Program-made: the position numbers and the translations under genes | Assembly: GCF_900103195.1 (NCBI RefSeq) | Contig: NZ_FMWU01000024.1 | Location: 30,674 to 94,673 of the forward strand | DNA from: Methylobacterium sp. UNC378MF | Lineage (GTDB): Bacteria > Pseudomonadota > Alphaproteobacteria > Rhizobiales > Beijerinckiaceae | Length of the DNA: 64,000 nucleotides | Direction: 5' to 3' | Part shown: positions 1 through 8,669 of the stretch, in pieces | How positions within the stretch are numbered: position 1 is the first letter of the stretch | Layout of the letters: each line of letters starts with the position of its first letter | The notes under the pieces: generated by a model | The model's database searches: none | Seen by the model: the letters and a program-made list of their open reading frames with translations, nothing else | Told to the model about the DNA's origin: nothing

Positions 1-362
1 GGCAGGCGCGGCTGCGCCACCGAGAGCCGGTTCTGCACCAGCACGTTGGCGATATCGAGGTTGGTGCCGACCTTGAAGGTCACGGTCAGCAGCATGTTGC
101 CGTCGTTGGTCGACAACGACGTCATGTAGAGCATGTTGTCGACGCCGTTGACCTCCTGCTCGATCGGCGTCGCGATCGTGGCGGCCACGGTCTCGGCATT
201 GGCACCCGGATAGGAGGCGCGCACCGTCACGGTCGGCGGCACGATCTCGGGATACTGCGAGACCGGCAGGCTCTCGTAGGCCACGAAGCCGAGGATCAGG
301 AACACGATCGACGTGACGGACGCGAAGATCGGCCTGTCGACGAAGAAATGGGCGAAACGCAT
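1..362 (-). CDS. RND multidrug efflux permease (HAE1/AcrB family), N-terminal part
   Basis: Inner-membrane proton-driven pump subunit of a tripartite efflux system. Only the first 120 codons are inside the window; the gene runs off the left edge. The visible protein starts MRFAHFFVDRPIFASV, the usual start of AcrB/MexB-type permeases: a short cytoplasmic helix, TM1 (around residues 10-30), then the periplasmic porter domain with the family sequence QYPEIVPPTV and the NGVDNMLYM segment. It lies 107 bp downstream of the adaptor gene on the same strand, so the pair is an adaptor-permease operon. The substrate cannot be told from this fragment. Confidence 0.93.
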   Translation of the reverse strand, partial: MRFAHFFVDRPIFASVTSIVFLILGFVAYESLPVSQYPEIVPPTVTVRASYPGANAETVAATIATPIEQEVNGVDNMLYMTSLSTNDGNMLLTVTFKVGTNLDIANVLVQNRLSVAQPRL

Positions 363-469
363 CGGTCAAACCTCTGAGGCCCGCCGGTCTCCCGGTCGGG
401 GCCCTGCGTCGTCGGTGCGGAGCGCGCCGCGCGGCGCGCGCGACGGCGTTGGTGTCGAGCCGTTGGGGC

Positions 470-1624
470 TCAGGTCTTGCTCGGGGGCAACTCGATGGTC
501 TCGGGGGTGACCTTCGCGCCCGGCCGGACCCGCGAGAGGCCGTTGACCACCACGGTCTCGTCACCCTTCAGCCCCGACTGGATCACCCGGTAGCCGTCGA
601 CCTTCGGTCCCAGAACGACGTCCTTCTGCTGGATCACGTTCTCGGGTCCGACGATGTAGACGATCCGCTTGTCCTGGTTGGCGGCGACCGCCTCGTCGGG
701 GATCAGCACGCCCTGGGCCGGCTTGGTCGCCGGCATCGAGACGATGCCGAACAGGCCGGGCTTGATGAACAGGTCGCCGTTGGGGACGGTCGCCCGCAGC
801 AGGATCGTGCCGGTGGCGTTGTCGACGCGGTTGTCGACGAAGTCCAGGGTGCCCTTGCGGCTCGGCTTGGCCTCGCCGGACAGGGCGATCAGGATCGGCA
901 CGCCCTTGCCCTGCTGGGTCTGGCCCATGCCGATGCCGAGGCTGTTCTGGTACTTGAGGAACGACTTCTCATCGACCGTGTAGCTGAAATAGATCGGGTC
1001 AAGGGACACGATCGTCGTCAGCATCGTCTGGTCGGCGCTGACGATGTTGCCCTCGGTCACCAGGCGCCGGCTGATACGGCCGTTGATCGGCGCCTTCACC
1101 TCGCTGAAATCGTAGTTCAGCTGGGCGTTGTTGAGGGCGGCCTGGGCGCTGTCGACGTCGGCCTGAGCGGTCAAGGAGGCCTGCCGACGCTGGTCGGTGA
1201 CCTGCTCGGAGATGTTGCCGCTGCGGGACAGGGTCTGGGCGCGCTCGAGGTCCGTCTGGGAGAAGGACTGGCGCGCCTTGGCGGAGGCCAAAGCTGCCTG
1301 GGCCTGCTCCAGGGCCGCCTTGTAGGGCCGCCGGTCGATGACGAACAGGACGTCGCCCTTCTTCACGGTCTGGCCGTCGACGAAGTTGATCTTCTCAAGG
1401 TAGCCGGTGACGCGGGCACGGACCTCCACGTATTCGATCGCATCAAATCGACCGGTATACTGGTCCTGCTCGACGATCTGACGCACCACCGGCTTGGCCA
1501 CGGTGACCTTCGGTGGCGGCCCGCCCGGCGCCTGCGCGCGGGCCGGTGTCGCGAGAGGGCCTGTCGCGAGACCCGCGATCAGGCCTGACAAGACGGTGAG
1601 AAGGCTGGGAAGCCGGCTGCGCAT
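470..1624 (-). CDS. RND efflux periplasmic adaptor (AcrA/MexA family)
   Basis: Membrane fusion protein that links the RND permease to an outer-membrane channel. The 384-residue product has a signal sequence (residues about 1-29, ending ATPARAQA), a barrel-sandwich hybrid half (YTGRFDAIEYVEVRARVTGY), a coiled-coil hairpin rich in Ala/Gln (about 90-175), the second lipoyl half (VKAPINGRISRR) and beta-barrel/membrane-proximal domains. An upstream in-frame extension exists, but the ATG at 1624 begins directly at the signal peptide, so I start there. The next gene downstream is the permease at the window edge. No local regulator gene is visible on this side. Confidence 0.92.
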   Translation of the reverse strand: MRSRLPSLLTVLSGLIAGLATGPLATPARAQAPGGPPPKVTVAKPVVRQIVEQDQYTGRFDAIEYVEVRARVTGYLEKINFVDGQTVKKGDVLFVIDRRPYKAALEQAQAALASAKARQSFSQTDLERAQTLSRSGNISEQVTDQRRQASLTAQADVDSAQAALNNAQLNYDFSEVKAPINGRISRRLVTEGNIVSADQTMLTTIVSLDPIYFSYTVDEKSFLKYQNSLGIGMGQTQQGKGVPILIALSGEAKPSRKGTLDFVDNRVDNATGTILLRATVPNGDLFIKPGLFGIVSMPATKPAQGVLIPDEAVAANQDKRIVYIVGPENVIQQKDVVLGPKVDGYRVIQSGLKGDETVVVNGLSRVRPGAKVTPETIELPPSKT

Positions 1625-1769
1625 CGGGTCCTGCTGTCCGTTGGCCGACCGTTCGGTCGTGCCGAGCTTGACGATTGTTCCGCCGCGAGTGGGCCGTAAC
1701 CCGCGCCTCACGCTCTTGCTTGTGCGCGAGCGCACATCACGGGCTCGTGAGCTGGATTGAAACAGCAGG

Positions 1770-2090
1770 TCAGGCGATTGTTTCGCCTGCGCCGTACCAA
1801 TCCTTGAATCCACCTTTGTAGTGTTCCGCGAGATCGAGCCCGGCATTCTGCGCGGCCATCAGCGCGTGGACCGAGCGGACCCCGGAGGCACACGAGAAAA
1901 CCGGCCGCCGGCCATCCGCCGCGACGAGGTCTGCCACGGCTTGCGGGTCGAAGGTGGAGAGGGGATGCGAGACCGCGCCGGGAATGTGCCCGGCCTCATA
2001 TTCATGCGGCTCGCGCACATCGATGATCAGCATCGAGCCATCGCGAATCCCGCTTTTGACCGTCTCACGATCGAGGTCGACCACCCGCAT
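1770..2090 (-). CDS. Rhodanese-like domain protein, single domain
   Basis: The 106-residue protein is one rhodanese domain. It has the N-terminal DVREPHEYEAGHIPGA signature (CH2A-type) and an active-site loop with the candidate sulfur-carrying cysteine in SCASGVRS (about residues 67-74). Such proteins carry persulfide sulfur in the cytoplasm, for thiosulfate sulfurtransfer or sulfide detoxification. There is no signal peptide. It is 145 bp upstream of the RND adaptor on the same strand; co-transcription is possible but nothing links the functions. The acceptor is unknown. Confidence 0.85.
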   Translation of the reverse strand: MRVVDLDRETVKSGIRDGSMLIIDVREPHEYEAGHIPGAVSHPLSTFDPQAVADLVAADGRRPVFSCASGVRSVHALMAAQNAGLDLAEHYKGGFKDWYGAGETIA

Positions 2091-2252
2091 CGGCAGGATC
2101 TCCGTTCCGCCCGCGCTTGGCCGGCCTGGCTGACTGACGCTTTTCCTTATTCGTCAGACCCGAGCGGCGCAACGTGCGTGGCCGGCTTCACCGGCTCCGC
2201 GGCCAGGACGCGGCGACGCGGAGTGGCCCGCCGCGCGGATCGCGGAGCTCTC

Positions 2253-3533
2253 TCAGAGCATGGCGAGGGTCGGAGTCACGGCGGCGAAATGCGCGGGCCA
2301 GTCCGGCGGACGGTACCCGTCGAGGCGTCCCGTCAATTCGGCGCGCAGGGGTGCATCCGGCTGTGCCAGCGCTTCGATCGCCTCGATCCAGCCGGGGCCG
2401 TCCAGGGGATCGCGGAACAGGGCGAACCCCTCGCCGATCTCCCGGTGGACGGCAATGTCGGAGGCGATGACCGGCAATCCCGAGGCTGCCGCTTCGACCA
2501 CGGGAATGCCGAACCCCTCGGTGAAGGACGGCATCAGCAGGCCGGTGCAGCTGCGCATCAGCGCCGCGAGCCCGTGCGTGGACAATCCCGACGCCTCGAT
2601 GACGTGGGCGCGCACGCCGGGGCACCGCTCGAGCATGTCGATGGCGCTCTCGGCCTCCCAGCCGCGACGCCCGACCACGATGAGCCGCGGGGTGGCGGCC
2701 CCGTGGCGCTCGGCCAGGAGCCGCCAGATCTGGAACAGCAGCAGATGGTTCTTGCGTGACTCGATCGTGCCACAGACCAGGAAGGTCGGCCGGTCGGGCC
2801 TGAACTGCGGTCCCGTGCGTCCGAAGGCGGGCTCGACCCCGAGATGGCCCACCGCCACCGGCGGCCGACCGAATCCCTCGGCGGCGAGATGCGCGAGGGT
2901 GCGACGGCCGGTATCCTCCGAGTTCACCAGAATCGCGGCGGCGTGCCGGCCGATCGTGCGCAGGCGCGCCCGGTGGCGGTCGGCCTCGCCGAACCGGCCG
3001 TATTCGGGATGGGTGATCGGGATGAGATCGTGGACGAAGAAGGCCGGCCGCACGTCGCGCCGCGTGTAGAGCCAGTCGAAGCGCCGCGGATCGTCGAGGC
3101 GCAGATGCGAGGTGTGCAGGTAGAGCGAATCCCGCGGCAGAGTGGCGAGCGAACGTCCGCGCAGCGCGATGTCGACCGCCTTCCGCGCCTGGATCCGTCG
3201 CCGGTCGGCGGCACCGGGCTGCGGCGCGGAGAGGGGCGGCGGCACTGCGGCCGGGTCTCCGCAGCGGGTCGCCAGTTGCCGATAGACCGGGTCCGATACG
3301 GCGTCCCGGTCTTCGACCCAGCCGGCCGCCACCGCCTCGACGATCGCCAGAGCCTGCGCGCGATCAAGGATGCGCGGTCCGAAGGCCGTCGAGACCACGC
3401 CGACGGCTGTCTCCGCTGGGCGGAGAAAGGCACGCGCGTAGGCGAGGTCGACACGGTCGATCCCCGACGGACTCGCGTGGCGCAGGCGCGTGACGAGGCG
3501 CGTGAGATCGAAGGCGATCGGTCGGTCCGTCAT
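2253..3533 (-). CDS. Glycosyltransferase family 4 (GT-B fold)
   Basis: The 426-residue protein has the C-terminal half of a GT4 enzyme: a VCGTIESRKNH strand-loop (start of the nucleotide-sugar domain), LIVVGRRGWE, and the donor-binding EX7E-type region around PSFTEGFGIPVVEAAASGLP. The N-terminal half contains a HDLIPITHPE segment typical of mannosyl/fucosyl-like transferases that act on surface polysaccharides. I take the ATG at 3533 because AGAGGA precedes it; an ATG at 3596 would add 21 low-complexity residues. No other polysaccharide genes adjoin it, so it is an orphan transferase. It ends just before the tRNA-linked island. Confidence 0.85.
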   Translation of the reverse strand: MTDRPIAFDLTRLVTRLRHASPSGIDRVDLAYARAFLRPAETAVGVVSTAFGPRILDRAQALAIVEAVAAGWVEDRDAVSDPVYRQLATRCGDPAAVPPPLSAPQPGAADRRRIQARKAVDIALRGRSLATLPRDSLYLHTSHLRLDDPRRFDWLYTRRDVRPAFFVHDLIPITHPEYGRFGEADRHRARLRTIGRHAAAILVNSEDTGRRTLAHLAAEGFGRPPVAVGHLGVEPAFGRTGPQFRPDRPTFLVCGTIESRKNHLLLFQIWRLLAERHGAATPRLIVVGRRGWEAESAIDMLERCPGVRAHVIEASGLSTHGLAALMRSCTGLLMPSFTEGFGIPVVEAAASGLPVIASDIAVHREIGEGFALFRDPLDGPGWIEAIEALAQPDAPLRAELTGRLDGYRPPDWPAHFAAVTPTLAML

Positions 3534-3673
3534 GATCCTCTGGCAGTCGTCGGGGCCGGGCCTCCCGTAGCGGTCCTGATCCGCAAGTGCCAGCATCTCG
3601 GCGCATAACCCCGGCCCCGCAGGGGTTGCGCGGGCGCAGCGCGGAGGCTAAGAGCCGCAAGCCCAAGCGGCGT

Positions 3674-3750
3674 CGGAGTGTAGCGCAGCCCGGTAGCGCA
3701 CCTGTCTGGGGGACAGGGGGTCGTCGGTTCAAGTCCGGCCACTCCGACCA
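3674..3750 (+). tRNA. tRNA-Pro (anticodon GGG)
   Basis: A 77-nt cloverleaf. The acceptor stem CGGAGTG pairs with CACTCCG, followed by discriminator A and an encoded CCA. The anticodon stem CCTGT/ACAGG encloses the loop CTGGGGG, giving anticodon GGG. The T arm contains GGTTCAAGTCC. An integrase remnant starts 38 bp downstream and points at the tRNA 3' end, the usual geometry for prophage insertion into a tRNA gene. Confidence 0.96.
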
Positions 3751-3788
3751 TTTTTACAACGGCTTAGCGGTCTTTCCGGAACCGCACA

Positions 3789-4185
3789 TCAGGCCGTTTG
3801 CAGTCCCGTTTGCAAACCGGTCCGGTTCCGACGGTGATCGTCGAGCTTCGCGATTGCCGATTCGGCGAGGCTGCGCGTGCGAGCGAGATAGCGATCCAGG
3901 ATCTTCTGGGCATGCGCTTGGCTGTGCCCGGTGATCGTCGCAATCTCCGGGACCGTGCAGCCGGCCTCGGCCAGCATCGTCACCGCCGTGCCCCGGAGAT
4001 CGTGGAAGTGCAGGTCCTCCGTGATCCGCGCGGCCGCGAACGTCTCCCTCCACACCTCATGGAACCGACGCTTGCGCCAAGCCGCCCCGCGGTAGGCGAC
4101 GAGGATCGTCGTAGCCCGGCGCGGCGCCGCATCGAGCGCAGCCTTCAAGGCGCGCGTCGCCGGTACGTAGATGAGCCGCCGGATG
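3789..4185 (-). pseudogene. Tyrosine recombinase/phage integrase, C-terminal remnant
   Basis: About 130 residues of the catalytic domain of a phage integrase remain. Visible are the box II motif HFHDLRGTAVT (His and Arg), the TGHSQ histidine and the nucleophile tyrosine in LDRYLART, followed by a normal C-terminal tail. Upstream of about 4185 the reading frame passes into the antisense of terminase/portal sequence, so the N-terminal core-binding domain and the first catalytic Arg are gone. The open frame continues for 240 more codons only by chance. The remnant abuts tRNA-Pro(GGG), which marks the probable attachment site of the lost prophage. Confidence 0.85.
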
Positions 4186-4200
4186 GCGGGCCTCCTCGGC

Positions 4201-5232
4201 CTCGGCGGCCACCCGGTGCTGCGCTGGATGGCCGGGCACGTGGCGATCAAGACCGACGACGCCGGCAACATCAAGCCGACCAAGCAGCGCTCGGCCGACC
4301 GGATCGACGGCGTGGTCGCCGGCATCATGGGGCTCGGCCTCGCGATCGGACAGGAACCCGGCATGGACCTCGACGCCTTCCTCGAAGCCCCCTCTGGGCC
4401 TGATCGCGTGGGATTCGCCGCCGCGCTCCGGCGCCAGGTCCTGGCCAGGATGGCCGGATGGGAGTCGAAGGCCGCGCCGCTGCGCTTCGCCCGGCAGACG
4501 GTCTCGGTGGCGCTCGCGGCCGACGAGGTCGCCAACAAGCTCTTCGCCAACGGCGTGCGCCCCAGCGGCCTGCTGCAGATGGACCAGGTCCTCAAGCCCG
4601 ACCAGCGCAAGGACCTGCGCGAGAACGTGGTCGCGCCGCTCGCCGGATCGAGCAACGCCGGCGGCGTCTTCGTCCTCGAGGGCGGGATGAAGGTCTCGGC
4701 CGTCAGCCTGTCGCCGGCCGACAGCCAGCTGCTCGAGTCGCGCCGCTGGCACGTCGAGGAGATCTGCCGCTGGTTCGGCATCCCGCCGATCCTGATCGGG
4801 CACGCCTCCGAGGGGCAGACCGTGTGGGGCACGGGCGTCGAGCAGATCGCCCTGTCGTGGCTGGCGCTCGGCCTGCGGGCGCAGCTCCGGCGGATCGAGG
4901 CGGCGATCAATCTCCGCCTGATCGAGCCGGCCGAGCGGGCGACGCTCTAGGCCGAGTTCGCGGTGGACGGCCTGCTGCGGGCCGACAGCGCGGCCCGGGC
5001 CAAGCTCTACGCGTCCTTCGCGCAGAACGGCATCATGGACCGCGACGAGATCCGCGAGAAGGAGAACCTCGACCGCCGCGGCGGCGGGGCCGCCAGGCTG
5101 ACTGTCCAGGCGAACCTGCTGCCGATCGACGATCTCGGCACGGTGGCGGTGATGCCCCGCGAGCGGCCGGTCGAACCCGGCTCGGCCGTCGCCGAACCCG
5201 GCCCGGCCCATGCCGAGCCCGCTACCGCATAG
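4201..5232 (+). pseudogene. Phage terminase large subunit C-terminus fused to portal protein, interrupted by a stop
   Basis: One frame joins two phage head genes. The first ~65 codons match the end of a terminase large subunit (GHPVLRWMAGHV, IKPTKQRSADRIDGVVA). From about codon 70 it reads as the middle and end of an HK97-family portal protein (ANKLFANGVRPSGLL, RRWHVEEICRWFGIPPILIGH). The start of portal is missing, so an internal deletion fused the genes in frame. At 4948-4950 a TAG interrupts the portal frame; the sequence then continues in the same frame with AEFAVDGLLRADSAARAKLY and NGIMDRDEIREKENL, the usual portal C-terminus. The stop probably replaced a Tyr codon. This is a non-functional prophage relic. 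Confidence 0.85.
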
Positions 5233-5239
5233 GCCGACC

Positions 5240-5551
5240 ATGCATCCGCATCTCATCGTCGCCCCCCTCGAACTGAAGTTCGCGGGCCCTCCTGACGCGG
5301 GCACCTTCGAGGGCTACGGCGCCGTCTTCGGCAACGTCGACCTGCACGGCGACCGGATCCTGCCCGGCGCGCTCGCCTATGCGGCGCAGATCTTCGACCG
5401 CGAGGACGCCAGCGTGCTGATCTCCACCGAGGACCGGGACAACTTCGTGAAGAACATGGTCACGATCCTGGCCGAGGAGCGGCTGGCGCTGGTGGTGCGG
5501 CGGCCGCAGGCTCTGATCAAGGGAACGTTCGCGGCGCAATCGAGCAAGTGA
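5240..5551 (+). pseudogene. Prohead protease N-terminus fused in frame to major capsid C-terminus
   Basis: The 103-codon frame begins like an HK97-type prohead protease (ELKFAG, GTFEGYGAVFGNVDLHGDRI, residues about 10-45). At about residue 46-52 it switches to the end of a major capsid protein (SVLISTEDRDNFVKNMVTI, LAEERLALVV, KGTFA). The His and Ser catalytic part of the protease and most of the capsid are absent. It follows the portal relic by 7 bp, in the normal HK97 gene order terminase-portal-protease-capsid. This is a second in-frame internal deletion; the short product could be made but should have no head function. Confidence 0.8.
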
Positions 5552-5963
5552 ACCCGCGAGCCATGGCCTGATAGGCTGCCCCATTCGGCTGCAAATCGGG
5601 CGCCGCTACTCGCAAGCGGACGATCCGGTTCCGACCCAACCCAGCCGTTTCTGCCGCCGTCGGCACTTCCCCATAGCAGTCATTCGCCGGCCGTCCGGCA
5701 ACGTCGGCTCGGCGCAGCGAGCCGTCATGGGACCGACGCCCGTAAGCCAATAGCTTCGTTGGCCCATTAGTCGGCCTCGACATAGTGCCCCGGCAGATCC
5801 GCTTAAGCGCATCTATCTCGACAAATTTATGACGAAGATGGTCATCATCAGCGAAATAAATTTGCATTTTCTGAACGATGCCAAACGGATAAATTTTAGA
5901 AAAGGCAGATTATATGGCAATGAAAATCGGCAGTCACAACAGGTAGGCGTTATTGTGTGACAT
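5552..5963. other. Intergenic region without a recognisable gene
   Basis: Between the capsid relic and the cyclase gene. A 116-codon open frame on the minus strand (5517-5867) shows no family features. GC content drops sharply from about 5820 onward, marking the edge of the AT-rich block that carries the adenylate cyclase. Confidence 0.5.
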
Positions 5964-7220
5964 CTAAGAGTTAATTCTGGCCTCACTCCGGTGCATAAAG
6001 ACCTGTCGTCCAGTCAGAACGTAAGCATTTAACTCGCCGAACCCCTTAAGAAAGACTTTTCCACGTTCTTCTAATTGATAATTTTCCTTCAGACGCCAAT
6101 AAGTTGTCTCCGTGACCTGGATCTGACCTTGCTCAGAACTCTGCTCCATTCTGCTGGCGAGGTTCACCGTATCCCCCCATAGGTCGAACGAGAGCTTTCG
6201 GAGTCCAATAACGCCGCTGATAAGCTGACCCGTAGCTATCCCCACTCGTACTGCTATGGGGTAACCGCTCCGCTGAGCAAAGCTTTCTACCTCCGAAACT
6301 AAATCTAATGCAAAGTTAGCCATCGATTCGGCCGCGCTCCGTGTTTCACCATCAATTCCAGAGACGGCCATGTAGCCATCTCCGACAGTCTTAACCTTCT
6401 CGACGCCGTGAATTTCGGTAAGGTCGTCAGCAATGGAGAATATTTCGTTCAGAACTTCGACCAAGTGGTGAGGCGAGAGCTGCTTTGTTAATGTCGTAAA
6501 TCCTACTAAATCGGCAAATAATACATGTGCCTCGCCATGGGATTCGGCGATCACTTGATCACCTTGTTTCAGGCGCGCCGCAATATGGCGAGGGAGCATG
6601 TTGTCGATCAATGCCTCCGATCGCGCGCGCTCACTTTCGATCTCCTTGTCTTGAAGGAAACTCGTGCGCTGCAGACTTTCGTAGCGAAACGTGACTATAG
6701 ATCCCGCCGCGATAGCTGAAATGATAAAGAAGTTGTTCGCTACCGCTAAATCTACTCGCAGGCCGGATGCCAACACGGCCGCATTGTAGGCCAGCATCAG
6801 ACTGAGTCCGCCAAATAGAGAGGGCACAAATAGCAATCTGAAAAAGCCGAAGTTGAACATCAAACACAATACAATGCCGCTCATGCCCACAGTAAGACCG
6901 TTCTGCATGTTGGAGATTATGAAGACAACGCTAGCTCCAGCAAGGAACACGTCTAAGGCAAGGATCGCTTGGGGCAGCCGGTCGCCGCCGAAAAACGTCA
7001 TGGACAGCAATAATAAGGCAGTCACTGAAAAGCGGATCGCCAAAGAAAGCGCTACGATCTCTGGAGCTGTTATGTAGTCCCAAATCGCAAATAACAAATA
7101 AATTGCCGAGCCCAGCGCCAGCGCCGATTTCGACGCATTAGAATATGCTTTGGCATAGTGAGACTGAAATTCTTCCTCCAGATCAGCGGGAAATGACGGG
7201 AACATTGCACGCTCCATCAT
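5964..7220 (-). CDS. Class III adenylate cyclase with six-helix membrane domain
   Basis: The 418-residue protein has about six hydrophobic helices in residues 30-190, a short linker helix with the signalling-helix-like segment ALIDNMLPRHIAARL, and a class III cyclase domain (about 225-400). Catalytic residues are present: metal-binding Asp in FADLVGFT and in VGDGYMA, adenine-selecting Lys in KVKTVGD and Asp in FDLWGDTVN, and the transition-state Asn/Arg in NLASRM. This points to ATP rather than GTP as substrate, with cAMP made at the inner face of the membrane. The coding DNA is far richer in A+T than its neighbours and uses different codons, a sign of recent transfer. Start is the first of two adjacent ATGs (7220/7217). 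Confidence 0.88.
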   Translation of the reverse strand: MMERAMFPSFPADLEEEFQSHYAKAYSNASKSALALGSAIYLLFAIWDYITAPEIVALSLAIRFSVTALLLLSMTFFGGDRLPQAILALDVFLAGASVVFIISNMQNGLTVGMSGIVLCLMFNFGFFRLLFVPSLFGGLSLMLAYNAAVLASGLRVDLAVANNFFIISAIAAGSIVTFRYESLQRTSFLQDKEIESERARSEALIDNMLPRHIAARLKQGDQVIAESHGEAHVLFADLVGFTTLTKQLSPHHLVEVLNEIFSIADDLTEIHGVEKVKTVGDGYMAVSGIDGETRSAAESMANFALDLVSEVESFAQRSGYPIAVRVGIATGQLISGVIGLRKLSFDLWGDTVNLASRMEQSSEQGQIQVTETTYWRLKENYQLEERGKVFLKGFGELNAYVLTGRQVFMHRSEARINS

Positions 7221-7588
7221 TTAATGATATCCGGTCATTGGGATTCCGCTCCAGATCTTTGTCAAAATCATTTGAGGCACTGCATCGACTATTATATAAA
7301 GGGCAGCGCTCCGGTGTTGCGTCTGCACGGATACGCGGACCTACCGTGCATATATAAGCATGTCATGGGTCCTGTATAGCGAGAGTAGTTTGCCTGCTAT
7401 CGTGCTTTGGTGCTCTCCATCTTGGAACCATGTGCAGTCGGTCAGCATAATAATCCGGCCTGATGACGGCACGGCATTCCAGTCGGCCGGGCGGGGCTTA
7501 GTCGCTTCACCTGACCAAGGGAAAGACCGCACGGGCCTAGCCGACCTCGCGAATCACCATTCGGGAGATCGTTACCTTCGAAGTGCTA
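7221..7588. other. AT-richer intergenic region upstream of the cyclase
   Basis: About 370 bp between the cyclase start and the IS element. Only short open frames occur (for example 7341-7532 minus) and none shows a recognisable domain. It should contain the cyclase promoter, but I cannot name boxes with confidence. Confidence 0.4.
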
Positions 7589-7589
7589 G

Positions 7590-8430
7590 GGCGTGTCATC
7601 GCTTGAGCCAGTCGAGGGCTGCGGCGAGGGAGAGGACGCCGATGAAGCTGGCGGCGGTTTTCTCGTAACGGGTTGCGATGGCCCGCCATTCCTTAAGCCT
7701 GGCCCAGAGGCGCTCGACCTGATTGCGGTTGTTGTAGATCCAGTCCGGACAGGCGACGGGGGTCTCGTGGCGCTGAGGCGGGATCGCGGGGCGCGCACCC
7801 ATGTTCCAGATGTGCGCGCGAAAGGCGTGACTGGTGTAGCCGCGGTCTCCGACGACCCACCTGGGCACGCCTGGCAGTTGGTCGAGCAGCGGAACCGCGT
7901 GGGGCAGTTCGTGAGCCTGTCCCGGTGCTATCCGGAAGGTGATGGCGCGGCCTTGCCCGTCGGCGATCACGCAAGCCTTGGTGCCATAGCCGCCACGCGA
8001 GCGGCCAACAGCCTCACGAGCGTCTCGCTCGGCCCCAGATCCCCCCTTTTGGCGGCACCGGCCGCTTTCTGATGTGCGCGTATGTTCGTGCCGTCGAGGA
8101 ACACCATCCCGAGTTGAACCCCGCGCTCCTGCACGAGGCGGAGGAGCCGTTCCCAAACGCCAGCACGGGACCAGCGGATGAAGATCTGTGCGGCCCGCCA
8201 CCAAGGACCCAGATCCTCCGGAATGGCCCGCCATTTGGCTCCGTTCTGATGACGCCAGAGAATGGCCGAGAGCGTGCGTTGCAGGTCCTGCGGTGGCGTC
8301 TTGGCTTTCGGCCGACACGCTTCGACCAGGGGCTCCAGCTCAGACCATTGCACGTCGCTCAGCATCATCCCTCCTGCCTTGGAGAAAGGAAAACGCGAGC
8401 ACCACCAGTCCGTTCAGGCGACGACAGGCC
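7590..8430 (-). mobile_element. IS5-family insertion sequence (IS427-like), about 841 bp
   Basis: Ends are imperfect inverted repeats: the left end reads GGCGTGTCATCGCTTGAGC and the right end, reverse complemented, GGCCTGTCGTCGCCTGAAC. Flanking bases are CTAG on the left and TTAG on the right; both fit the YTAR target preference of this family, with TA as the minimal shared duplication. The element fills the interval between the cyclase upstream region and an AraC gene and carries a two-frame transposase. Both ends are present, so it looks intact. Confidence 0.75.
7596..8368 (-). CDS. IS5-family DDE transposase, two frames joined by -1 frameshift
   Basis: Frame A (8368 down to 7967) encodes the helix-turn-helix N-terminus and the first catalytic Asp (VFLDGTNIRAH). 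Frame B, open from 8318 and ending at 7596, continues with GGYGTKACVI, the second Asp (VVGDRGYTSHAF) and the Glu (NQVERLWARLKEW). The frames overlap at the slippery run AAAAGGGGGG (minus strand, plus-strand positions 8041-8050); a -1 slip there joins AAGAAKRG to GSGAERD and restores the family alignment. Programmed frameshifting is known for IS427-type elements, so the gene is probably functional rather than broken. With the shift the product is about 257 residues. Confidence 0.85.
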
Positions 8431-8669
8431 TTAGAGGCAGCCTGCTTCTTCGTTTCAGATGAATGCATCAGCGCGACCGCTACCGGCTATGCTCTGTCGG
8501 TCAGGTCCGCTCAGACGTCCGGCAAGCGGACCTTTCGAACGCCTGAGAAGGGTCGCGAGCTGTCACGGAGATGACGTCGGCTTCCGTGCATCGCCGCCCG
8601 GAAGCAGACGGACAGAAACCCGCCATGAGCAGCCATTCGGCTTGCGACCCGATGCGGTCTTTAAGCTGC

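Noticed and set aside
449..1588. 379-codon open frame on the plus strand opposite the RND adaptor
   Set aside because: Antisense of a clear gene; composition reflects GC3 bias of the true frame and no domain is seen.
4057..5304. 415-codon open frame on the minus strand across the phage relic
   Set aside because: Antisense of terminase/portal sequence; low-complexity Arg/Gly/Asp product.
5517..5867. 116-codon minus-strand frame after the capsid relic
   Set aside because: Overlaps the relic, has no domain, and codon bias is not gene-like.
7341..7532. 63-codon minus-strand frame before the cyclase
   Set aside because: No family features and no ribosome-binding site; left as intergenic.
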